Shown: positions 6,649 to 12,660 of the stretch, piece by piece | Layout of the letters: each line of letters begins with the position of its first letter | Position numbering within the stretch: the stretch's first letter is position 1 | From: JAHJCL01 sp043818355 | GTDB taxonomy: Bacteria > Patescibacteriota > Minisyncoccia > Minisyncoccales > DG-74-3 | Reading direction: 5' to 3' | NCBI GenBank assembly: GCA_043818355.1 | Contig: JBDRFX010000005.1 | Span: 1-17,335 of the forward strand | DNA: 17,335 nucleotides | Made by a program: the position numbers and the translations under genes | The notes under the pieces: generated by a model | The model's input: the letters and a program-made list of their open reading frames with translations, nothing else | What the model was told of the DNA's origin: nothing | Database searches by the model: none

Positions 6649-8063
6649 TGTCTTTTAAATTTCAGAAAAGAATATTTCCCCAAAGAGGAGTAATAGTCAT
6701 TATGTCTAGCATTACTCTTACTTTGCTTTTGCTTTTGAGTTTTTATTTTTTAAATTTTACTGTTGCTGAATTTAAAATTTCAGAGTGTCAAGTTGACGCT
6801 ACCCAAGTATATTATTTGGCAGAAGCGGGACTCAATGAAGCCATTTGGAAATTGAAAAATGATTCAACATGGAACAGTAATTTTGAAGAACAACCAACTT
6901 GTAATGATTGGTCAGATAGTTTTTCAAGAAGTAATACTTTATTTCCAAATAGTTCTTATGAGGTACAAATTCAAAATTCTGAATGTGCTAGAGGTCAAAT
7001 AATTTCTACCGCCCAATTAACTCTTGCTGACGGAAGAATAGTTAAGAGAGGACTCAAAGTAAAAGTTTTTAAAACATTCGGGAGCTTAACTCAAAATAGC
7101 GCCATTTTTTCTGGAGGAACCGGTGAAAACATAAGCCTTCAATTTAGTAATATTAATGTACATAACGGTAATTTTTTTAGTAACAATAATCTAGACATTA
7201 AATATTTTAGCACGCTCACGGTTTATGATAATCCTGGAACGGAAGAGATAGTTGAGGGCAAGGTTTTGGCGGAGAATAATATTAGTACGGTAGCTAGTTC
7301 AATTGTTTCTACTGCCACCTGCTCAAAAAATGTTTGTGAAGGAGATTGTTCAGAAGCGGGATGTCCTCCTGCCTCAGCAGATATGCCAGGGATTAATTTT
7401 AATTTAGAAGAAACTGATTCTTATTATAGCAGAGCACAAGCCCTTCAGAGCACCTTGGAGTGTAGCGTTTTATGCAATGGAGTAGAGTGCGCTACAGATT
7501 GTATTTTTGAGTCAGGTGATTTTGAAGATCTTCTATGGGACATAGGAGAAGGAGGAGTTCTAACTTTAAATAATGGAATTACTTATGTAACAGGAGTAAT
7601 TGATTTGATGGGAGAGAGACGTATTATTGTTAATGGGATTTTGATAGCTGATGGTACAATCAATATCGGGGAGAAGAATTGTTGGACTAGGCATGGTGAC
7701 AAGGATTGCGGATATAACGGAATAACAGTTAATGACACAGGAGGGGTTGGCAAGCCATCTGGTATTTTAACTCAAGCCAAAATGAATTTTGGTCCATATT
7801 CTTCTTTTCAGAATATTGACATCACCGGTTTGCTTTATGCTTATGACGAGATAAAAGTTGTTAGTATGCCTCAGAATTTTAATATAACAGGAGGTGTCTT
7901 AGCAAGAAAAATTTCTTTTACTAGTTCCTGGATACCTGTTAATATTTACTTAGACAATACAATAATTGCTGAAGCAGTATGGGGTGGATCAAACCCTCCG
8001 CTAGAAGCAGAGCTACCCTATTCCCCAGTAGTAACCATTGAACACTGGGAAGAAACATATTAA
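6648..8063 (+). CDS. Large PilX/GspK-like minor pilin with cysteine clusters
   Basis: A 471-residue protein. The N-terminus QRGVIVIMSSITLTLLLLL, with a possible peptidase site at G14/V15 and no glutamate at +5, is typical of PilX/GspK pilins that cap the fibre. The phrase YYLAEAGLNEAIWKL (55-69) is the PilX signature. Cysteines cluster at 225/230/234/239 and 272/276/281/285, with another pair at 345/354. The C-terminal part (about 300-435) has short hydrophobic beta-like strands broken by glycines, resembling the beta-solenoid-like domain attached to some PilX proteins. I chose the ATG that overlaps the previous stop over the TTG one codon earlier. A tip adhesin or cap is likely, but no ligand can be read from the sequence. 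Confidence 0.85.
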   Translation: MSFKFQKRIFPQRGVIVIMSSITLTLLLLLSFYFLNFTVAEFKISECQVDATQVYYLAEAGLNEAIWKLKNDSTWNSNFEEQPTCNDWSDSFSRSNTLFPNSSYEVQIQNSECARGQIISTAQLTLADGRIVKRGLKVKVFKTFGSLTQNSAIFSGGTGENISLQFSNINVHNGNFFSNNNLDIKYFSTLTVYDNPGTEEIVEGKVLAENNISTVASSIVSTATCSKNVCEGDCSEAGCPPASADMPGINFNLEETDSYYSRAQALQSTLECSVLCNGVECATDCIFESGDFEDLLWDIGEGGVLTLNNGITYVTGVIDLMGERRIIVNGILIADGTINIGEKNCWTRHGDKDCGYNGITVNDTGGVGKPSGILTQAKMNFGPYSSFQNIDITGLLYAYDEIKVVSMPQNFNITGGVLARKISFTSSWIPVNIYLDNTIIAEAVWGGSNPPLEAELPYSPVVTIEHWEETY

Positions 8064-8076
8064 TACGTTAATTGAA

Positions 8077-9198
8077 ATGCTTGATTTTTTTAATTTAAAA
8101 CCTGAATTTTTTGCTCTAGATATTTCTAACCTCTCTTTAAAGATAGCTAAATTGAAGAAGAAAAGAGGTTATTTAGAGTTGGAATCTTTTGGAGAATTAA
8201 AGATTAAAAAAGGCATTATTAGTAATGGAGAAATCAAGGAAGAAGATGATCTCATAGAAGCCATTAAGAATGTTGTTAATGGAGTTAAGGGGAAAAAATT
8301 AAAAACAAAATATGTTGCTTGTTCTCTTCCAGAAGAAAAATCATTTTTAGAAATAATTAAAATGCCTTTGATGTCTAGAGAGGACTTAAAATCAGCCATA
8401 CTTTTTGAAGTTGAGAATTATATCCCATTGCCCATAGAGGATGTCTATCTAGATTTTGAAATTATTAATAAAGACATCAGGAAAAAAGAAATGGAGGTTT
8501 TATTGGCTGCCTTGCCTAAAAAAACAGTTGATTTATATATTAATTGTTTGAAAAAGGCAGGATTAAAACCTTTATTTTTAGAAATTGAGTCTTTAGCTAT
8601 AGTTAGAGCTTTAATTAATAAAAAGTTATCCTCTCAATCATTTCTCTTGATTGATTTGGGATTGACCAGAACGGGATTTGTGGTTTTTGTTGATGGTTGT
8701 ATTAGGTTCACTTCATCAATTCCTGTTTCGGCAGAAAATTTTACTGACATTATTGCCAAAGCTTTAAATATATCTACAAGTAGAGCAGAAGATTTAAAGA
8801 TTAGACATGGTTTATCTGGCAAGGTTAAATTTAAGATTAAAAACAAAAAAGCCATTAAGTCTGTTGAAAGAGGAAGAGTATTTGAGGCTTTAATTCCTGC
8901 TTTGGCGGATTTAGTTCAGCAGATTAAGGTATATATGAAATATTATCAAACTCATGCCAACACTGGAGCTGATAGAAAAATACAAAGAATTTTATTGTCT
9001 GGCGGTGGAGCTAATTTAAAGGGTTTAAAGGAATTATTTTCTATTGAGTTGAATGCACCAGTTGAATTCGGCGATCCTTGGATGAATATTGCTCCCGTTA
9101 AACACACGGAAAGGAAAAAATTATCTCAAAGTGAGGCTTTGGCCTATACAACCGCTCTTGGTTTAGCTCAAAAGAACATAGAAGAACAAAATGATTAA
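8077..9198 (+). CDS. pilM: Type IV pilus actin-like ATPase PilM
   Basis: About 373 residues of the PilM/FtsA-like actin fold. The phosphate-1 motif FALDISNLSLKIAKL comes near the start, then CSLPEEKSFLEIIKMP and VENYIPLPIEDVYLDFEI, a strongly PilM-like stretch. Phosphate-2 is LLIDLGLTRTGFVVF, and the adenosine motif ILLSGGGANLKGL lies near the C-terminus. PilM sits in the cytoplasm and binds the N-terminal tail of PilN. The ATG at 8077 is preferred: the frame is open to a TTG at 8038, but that lies inside the previous gene. The 3' end overlaps pilN by 8 bases. Confidence 0.95.
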   Translation: MLDFFNLKPEFFALDISNLSLKIAKLKKKRGYLELESFGELKIKKGIISNGEIKEEDDLIEAIKNVVNGVKGKKLKTKYVACSLPEEKSFLEIIKMPLMSREDLKSAILFEVENYIPLPIEDVYLDFEIINKDIRKKEMEVLLAALPKKTVDLYINCLKKAGLKPLFLEIESLAIVRALINKKLSSQSFLLIDLGLTRTGFVVFVDGCIRFTSSIPVSAENFTDIIAKALNISTSRAEDLKIRHGLSGKVKFKIKNKKAIKSVERGRVFEALIPALADLVQQIKVYMKYYQTHANTGADRKIQRILLSGGGANLKGLKELFSIELNAPVEFGDPWMNIAPVKHTERKKLSQSEALAYTTALGLAQKNIEEQND

Positions 9199-9757
9199 TT
9201 TATTGCCAACAAAAGAAAAAGATTTTTTGAGACAAGAAGAAAGCTTCAGATTGGTTGCTGTTTTGGGAATAGTCATATTTTTATCTCTTTTGTCTTTTAC
9301 ATTAATGCTTTTTTCACTTAAATTCTATATTATAGGAGAGCTAGATAGCCAAAGCATTTTTATTCAACAAAAAGAGTCAGAAATTTCTATATACACAGAT
9401 TTAGAAAAAGAAATTGAAATTCAAAATTTATGTTTTTCTAACTTGAAATCTTTTTATTCAAACGCAATTAGCAGAACATATATTTTAGAGAAAATATCTG
9501 GCAATATTCCCAATAAAATGTTTTTAGAAAGTTTGACGTTGCGTTCTAGTGAAAATGAAAAAAATCAAGAAAGAGAATCCTTCCAAGTTTTTTTAACTGG
9601 ATTTTCTCCAGATAGAGCAATGCTAGAAAGTTTTAAATCTAATCTTGAATCAGAGATATCTTTTGAAAATGTATATTTTCCTCCATCAAATTGGATAGTA
9701 GGCGAAAATAATATTAATTTTTCCGTTAATTTCGAAATCAACATAGATGAATTATAG
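9191..9757 (+). CDS. pilN: Type IV pilus alignment protein PilN
   Basis: A 188-residue membrane protein that opens MINLLP, the INLLP tail that docks in the PilM groove. One transmembrane helix (about 20-43) is followed by a coiled-coil-prone stretch (SIFIQQKESEISIYTDLEKEIEIQ) and a small globular domain, as in PilN/GspL C-terminal proteins. It should pair with PilO outside the membrane. The start overlaps the end of pilM. Its last codons and the pilO start lie in a 23-bp tandem duplication (9747-9789), so the PilN C-terminus may be recently altered. Confidence 0.92.
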   Translation: MINLLPTKEKDFLRQEESFRLVAVLGIVIFLSLLSFTLMLFSLKFYIIGELDSQSIFIQQKESEISIYTDLEKEIEIQNLCFSNLKSFYSNAISRTYILEKISGNIPNKMFLESLTLRSSENEKNQERESFQVFLTGFSPDRAMLESFKSNLESEISFENVYFPPSNWIVGENNINFSVNFEINIDEL

Positions 9758-9789
9758 AATCAAAATTTCATGAATTATAGAATCAAAAT
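9747..9789. repeat. Tandem 20-bp duplication across the pilN-pilO junction
   Basis: ATGAATTATAGAATCAAAAT occurs at 9747-9766 and again at 9770-9789, a 23-base period. The first copy ends pilN in one frame (…Asp-Glu-Leu-stop) and, read in the pilO start frame, would give MNYRIKIS-stop. The second copy encodes the PilO N-terminus MNYRIKI. Confidence 0.95.
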
Positions 9790-10333
9790 CAGTATATGTG
9801 TAATATTATTTTTCCTTTTAAATTTTCTTTTAGTGGTTTTTTTAATTCGCCCTACAGTTTTAGACATTCAAATAAAATCAGAAGAGATGATAGCTCAAAA
9901 AAAATCTTTTTTATCTTCTGAAATTAGAATGAAAAATCTTCAGAGTTTCAAGAAATCTTTATTAGATATCAATGTAGCTTCTGAAAAAGCGAACAATCTT
10001 TTAATTAACGAGAAAGCTCCAGTAGAATTTGTTAGATTTTTAGAAAAAAGTGCTATAAGAACAAATATTGTTATGAGTATTTCTGCGGCTCAACCTAGCA
10101 AATCAACGAAAAAAAATACATGGTCGTCGATTTCTTTTCAGATAGAAACATTCTCAACTTTTCCTAATTTTTTAAAGTTTTTAGAAAGAATTGAATTCAG
10201 CCCCTATTTGATAGAGATTAACAATTTAAATGTGAGGCATATTGCAGAGGGAGAATTAAGTGCAGAAGAAATAGAAACCTTTTCTGTAAAAGACGTTAAA
10301 GGTCAATTTACGATGAGAGTTTTTACAAAATAG
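9770..10333 (+). CDS. pilO: Type IV pilus alignment protein PilO
   Basis: A 187-residue protein with the PilO layout: a very short cytoplasmic tail, one transmembrane helix (about 6-27, ILFFLLNFLLVVFLI), a coiled-coil-like stretch (to about 80) and a ferredoxin-like globular domain. The stretch FPNFLKFLERIEFSPYLIEI is the PilO-type motif of that domain. It should pair with PilN. The gene follows pilN by 12 bases. Of two identical candidate starts created by the tandem duplication, only the second (9770) opens the long frame. Confidence 0.9.
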   Translation: MNYRIKISICVILFFLLNFLLVVFLIRPTVLDIQIKSEEMIAQKKSFLSSEIRMKNLQSFKKSLLDINVASEKANNLLINEKAPVEFVRFLEKSAIRTNIVMSISAAQPSKSTKKNTWSSISFQIETFSTFPNFLKFLERIEFSPYLIEINNLNVRHIAEGELSAEEIETFSVKDVKGQFTMRVFTK

Positions 10334-10366
10334 TATTTTGAAAAACATAGTTTTTACAAACAAGCA

Positions 10367-10657
10367 ATGAAAACTTTTTCTGAATTTAAAATTAAAAATT
10401 TCTTATTACGCCTACCAAGGACATTGGCTTTTTCAGCCTTTAAAACATTTCTATTTTTGATAGTTATTTTTATTGCACTATCTGCCCTTTTTGCCTATAA
10501 ATATATTATTTTGGTTCAGAAAGAAGAGGTAGAACCGGCTGAAAAAATTTTAGATTTTAATCAAAATGTCTATCAAGATGTACTAGATATTTGGAACGAA
10601 AGAGAAGAGAGATTTAATAAAATTGATATTGAAAAATATTACGACTCTTTTAGGTGA
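10367..10657 (+). CDS. Small single-helix membrane protein ending the pilus operon
   Basis: Not recognised. It has 96 residues: a basic N-terminal region, one strong hydrophobic helix (about 27-50, FLFLIVIFIALSALFAYKYI), then an acidic tail ending in NEREERFNKIDIEKYYDSFR. It follows pilO by 33 bases on the same strand and is the last gene before a strong promoter, so it probably belongs to the operon. The position matches that of pilP in diderm bacteria, but there is no lipobox or PilP-like sequence. A helper of PilN-PilO is possible (inference). Confidence 0.7.
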   Translation: MKTFSEFKIKNFLLRLPRTLAFSAFKTFLFLIVIFIALSALFAYKYIILVQKEEVEPAEKILDFNQNVYQDVLDIWNEREERFNKIDIEKYYDSFR

Positions 10658-10658
10658 G

Positions 10659-10687
10659 TTGACTAATGAAGAAAATTAATTTATAAT
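10659..10687 (+). promoter_or_regulatory. Promoter for tRNA-Arg/tRNA-His
   Basis: TTGACT (10659-10664), a 17-base spacer and consensus TATAAT (10682-10687). Initiation near 10694 falls about 18 bases before the first tRNA. This is the best -35/-10 pair in the window and starts two bases after the pilus operon ends. Confidence 0.8.
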
Positions 10688-10711
10688 AATTGCATTTAAT
10701 AGTGCTTTTTT

Positions 10712-10785
<74 letters not shown>

Positions 10786-10795
10786 CATTATATAT

Positions 10796-10869
10796 GGTGG
10801 ACGTAGCTCAATTGGCAGAGTTCTGGGTTGTGGACCCAGCGGTTGGGAGTTCAAGCCTCCTCGTCCACC
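10796..10869 (+). tRNA. tRNA-His (anticodon GUG)
   Basis: The start includes the extra G-1 (10796) opposite C73, the tRNA-His identity pair. Acceptor GTGGACG/CGTCCAC, D stem GCTC/GAGT, anticodon arm CTGGG-TTGTGGA-CCCAG with anticodon GTG, T arm GGGAG-TTCAAGC-CTCCT. No CCA is encoded. Its last three bases are the beginning of repeat R1, which recurs at 12161. Confidence 0.96.
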
Positions 10870-10936
10870 CTGGCTTTACGCGAGAGTATTTTTCTGATTT
10901 ATTTTTTGACAAAAAGAAGAAAATTCTCTATCATTC
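10867..10936 (+). repeat. Dispersed repeat R1, copy A (tRNA-His 3' end)
   Basis: ACCCTGGCTTTA plus CGAGAGTATT, separated by two variable bases (10867-10890), match 12161-12184 at 22 of 24 positions. Weaker similarity continues through a purine-rich block and CTATCA-TC to about 10936. In this copy the hairpin is degenerate, and the T-rich tract holds a promoter. Confidence 0.75.
10906..10934 (+). promoter_or_regulatory. Near-consensus promoter for the 164-residue gene
   Basis: TTGACA (10906-10911), a 17-base spacer and TATCAT (10929-10934). Initiation near 10941 is 29 bases before the GTG start of the next gene. Confidence 0.7.
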
Positions 10937-10969
10937 AAAACAGACTCTGGAATGATTGAAATGTGAACA

Positions 10970-11464
10970 GTGGAAACACTTGTATTCAGTGCACAGATAG
11001 AACAATACAGAATAACTCACGCTAGGCAGGTTACTGATGTGTCGAGAGCTGCTCGTTTCAGAACAACTCCTTCAGACAAAACAGTTGGGAGTTCAATAGA
11101 AGATTTGCCGCGATTCATGCAAAGAGATTTTGATTTCGAGACAATCACATTCTATATAAGTGGAATCAAAGAAACAGGAACACTATTAAGAAGATTGGGC
11201 TTAGCGACTGGCTCAGAAGAATTATCTAGGCTAGTAACACATGACGCGATAACCGTGCCTGGATCCGAAAAATTTACTTGGTCTGTGATAGAAGAGCTTA
11301 GTGATATTCTTGATTTACCAATATTGGACGTAGAGTTCTCGAAAATGGATACTGTAAGCTCTTTTCCATGCTTGACCAGAGAGGTTGATGCAGAAGTAGA
11401 TCTCCTAAAGGCAATGCCCAATATTTTCCCTTTTTTTCTTCAAGCCAATAACTCAAGTTATTAG
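10970..11464 (+). CDS. Unrecognised 164-residue protein
   Basis: I do not recognise a family. The protein looks soluble, with no signal peptide, no transmembrane helix and a single cysteine (C134). It is mixed alpha/beta by eye: an arginine-rich N-terminal third (to about 50), then helices such as ETGTLLRRLGLATGSEELSRL and an acidic DILDLPILDVEF. The start is GTG. Two in-frame ATGs (10952, 10961) precede it but are cut off by a TGA at 10964-10966. Base composition is visibly richer in G and C than the pilus genes, and internal methionines are few, which suggests a different origin. A near-consensus promoter lies just upstream. The last codons run into the first hairpin of repeat R2, so the C-terminus overlaps an RNA structure. 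The gene is probably real but its function is unknown. Confidence 0.6.
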   Translation: METLVFSAQIEQYRITHARQVTDVSRAARFRTTPSDKTVGSSIEDLPRFMQRDFDFETITFYISGIKETGTLLRRLGLATGSEELSRLVTHDAITVPGSEKFTWSVIEELSDILDLPILDVEFSKMDTVSSFPCLTREVDAEVDLLKAMPNIFPFFLQANNSSY

Positions 11465-11510
11465 TTTGAAGAAGTTAAAAAATCGCTTGATAAGCGGTTT
11501 TTTGATAGGA
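11436..11510 (+). repeat. R2 two-hairpin element, copy 1 (with terminator)
   Basis: Hairpin 1 pairs TTCTTCAA (11436-11443) with TTGAAGAA (11466-11473) and, inside, AATAAC with GTTATT. Hairpin 2 is CGCTT-GAT-AAGCG between an A run and TTTTTT, an intrinsic terminator. The 72 bases at 11439-11510 match 14010-14080 with one indel and two substitutions. The next ATG is only 8 bases beyond the element. Confidence 0.85.
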
Positions 11511-11517
11511 TAGATTA

Positions 11518-12081
11518 ATGAAAGAGAAAATTAAGAAAATAATTAAAGTTGAACAAATTGAAAATTTTGCTAAGCGGCTTTTAGTAGGAAAAGATGAAAT
11601 GCACGACATTTCACATCTTAAGAGGGTTTTAATAGCTGCAAAGTTTCTTTCAAAAAATTATAAGCCAGACGCGGAGGTCTTAACTTATGGAGCATACTTG
11701 CATGTGATCAGTTATGACCACAAAATTGAGATTATAGAATTTCTTAAGTCTCAAAATCTTTCAAAACAAAAAATAGATAGAATTGTTCAGGTTGGTCAGG
11801 AATCCAAGTCGGGTTCATCTAAATATCATGTAAAAGCAGAAACAATTGAGGGGAAGATTTTGCATGACGCCAATCTAATAGAGGGCGGAAAGACTTTTAT
11901 GGTTACAAAATCTTTAATTACAGGAACTACAAAAGGACAAAGCTTGCAGCAAACGATAGATTATATTGAAAATAATGTATTGGGAAAATTTAAGTGTTAT
12001 CTTCTTGAAGCCCAAGAGGCTTACGAAAAGAAAGAGAAATTTACTAAAGAATTTCTCAAAGATTTAAAGGAAAGCTTATAA
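11518..12081 (+). CDS. HD-fold protein with degenerate metal site
   Basis: A 187-residue helical soluble protein. The HD-phosphohydrolase pattern is recognisable: MHDISHLKRVL (H29, H33), then YGAYLHVISYDH where active members have LLHDI, then KILHDANLIE (H116-D117) where LHDAD is usual. The central HD dyad is therefore H62-V63, lacking the metal-binding aspartate. Active relatives hydrolyse phosphate esters of nucleotides or similar compounds. Here catalysis is doubtful, or the nearby D67-H68 takes over the metal role (inference). The start lies 8 bases after the R2 terminator, with a weak AGGAT upstream. A strong terminator follows at 12091. The nearby repeats suggest an accessory gene. Confidence 0.8.
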   Translation: MKEKIKKIIKVEQIENFAKRLLVGKDEMHDISHLKRVLIAAKFLSKNYKPDAEVLTYGAYLHVISYDHKIEIIEFLKSQNLSKQKIDRIVQVGQESKSGSSKYHVKAETIEGKILHDANLIEGGKTFMVTKSLITGTTKGQSLQQTIDYIENNVLGKFKCYLLEAQEAYEKKEKFTKEFLKDLKESL

Positions 12082-12090
12082 AAAAGTTAA

Positions 12091-12115
12091 AAGGCCACCA
12101 ATTAGGTGGTTTTTT
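12091..12115 (+). terminator. Rho-independent terminator after the HD-fold gene
   Basis: Stem CCACC/GGTGG (12095-12099 with 12105-12109), loop AATTA, flanked by AAAAGG on the left and TTTTTT on the right. It begins 10 bases after the stop codon. Confidence 0.85.
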
Positions 12116-12130
12116 GATTTAACTAAACAC

Positions 12131-12153
12131 AAAACAGGTTCGAACATCGTACC
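12131..12153. repeat. Dispersed repeat R3, copy 1
   Basis: AAAACAGGTTCGAACATCG (12131-12149) is repeated exactly at 13832-13850. With the following TACC it can form a hairpin GGTTCG-AACAT-CGTACC with one mismatch. It contains the T-loop-like string GGTTCGAA, but no matching stem or acceptor is present. Confidence 0.75.
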
Positions 12154-12171
12154 CTAGACGACCCTGGCTTT

Positions 12172-12196
12172 ATCCGAGAGTATTTCTCGGATTTTT
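12172..12196 (+). terminator. Rho-independent terminator inside R1 copy B
   Basis: A perfect 8-bp stem ATCCGAGA/TCTCGGAT with loop GTATT runs into TTTTT. It is a second terminator after the HD-fold gene and insulates the next unit. Confidence 0.85.
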
Positions 12197-12204
12197 GGTA
12201 TAAT
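12196..12204 (+). promoter_or_regulatory. Extended -10 promoter for the two membrane-protein genes
   Basis: TGGTATAAT (TG, one base, TATAAT at 12199-12204) begins on the last T of the preceding terminator. No good -35 is visible. Initiation near 12211 would give a 75-base AT-rich leader before the ATG at 12286. Confidence 0.5.
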
Positions 12205-12285
12205 AAAACTATCAATAATCAGAAGAGATTTTCTATCAATCGCTATCGTTTTATATAATTCATAATAATTAACAATATAATATCT

Positions 12286-12654
12286 ATGGAGAGACCATTT
12301 TATTACAAGTCATGGTTCTGGGTGTTAATTGTGGTTTTTTGTGGAGCCCTGATTTTTAGTGCATTTTATTTTGATGATTTTATAGAGAATGTCTTTGGCG
12401 AAGATGTGGACATGTATTTTGCTATGGGGTCTTTCGTTTTATTTTTTGCTAACATTATTTTGGGGATATTTTTTGTTCAACGCGGAACTGGCAAAACAGA
12501 GCTACAGGCGTTAGAAGAAACAGCTTCGTCTTGGATTAAAATAAATATTTTGTGGTCTTTTATTCAGTTTGTAATTATAGCCATTCTTTTTTTATGGATT
12601 CGACAAAGTACTGAAGAATGGCCATGGGATCTTTTGAGAAAAGTTCTTCAATAA
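12286..12654 (+). CDS. Small three-helix membrane protein
   Basis: Not recognised. 122 residues with three hydrophobic helices (about 9-28, 44-64 and 84-104). Acidic residues fill the first loop (DDFIENVFGEDVD), and tryptophans lie near the ends (WFWV, EEWPWDLL). There is no cleavable signal peptide. It is 6 bases upstream of the PsbP-domain gene, so the two are very likely cotranscribed and may form a membrane complex (inference). Fold and composition match the other AT-rich genes around it. Confidence 0.7.
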   Translation: MERPFYYKSWFWVLIVVFCGALIFSAFYFDDFIENVFGEDVDMYFAMGSFVLFFANIILGIFFVQRGTGKTELQALEETASSWIKINILWSFIQFVIIAILFLWIRQSTEEWPWDLLRKVLQ

Positions 12655-12660
12655 AAATAT

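Larger units (their letters stand above)
12161..12241 (+). repeat. Dispersed repeat R1, copy B
   Basis: This is the second copy of the tRNA-His-flanking repeat: 12161-12184 matches 10867-10890 at 22 of 24 positions, with weaker similarity at 12221-12241. No tRNA lies upstream; R3 copy 1 lies 7 bases before it. Here the repeat forms a perfect terminator hairpin. Confidence 0.75.

Noticed and set aside
8038..8076. TTG at 8038 as the start of pilM
   Set aside because: It lies inside the previous gene and adds residues that PilM proteins do not have. The ATG at 8077 gives the expected N-terminus.
10964..10966. UGA recoded as glycine, which would extend the unknown gene upstream
   Set aside because: UGA is a normal stop at 4946, 6646 and 10655 in this window, each at a sensible gene end, so recoding is not supported.
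12276..12281. TATAAT as a promoter for the three-helix protein
   Set aside because: It is four bases from the ATG, so initiation would fall inside the gene. The extended -10 at 12196-12204 is better placed.
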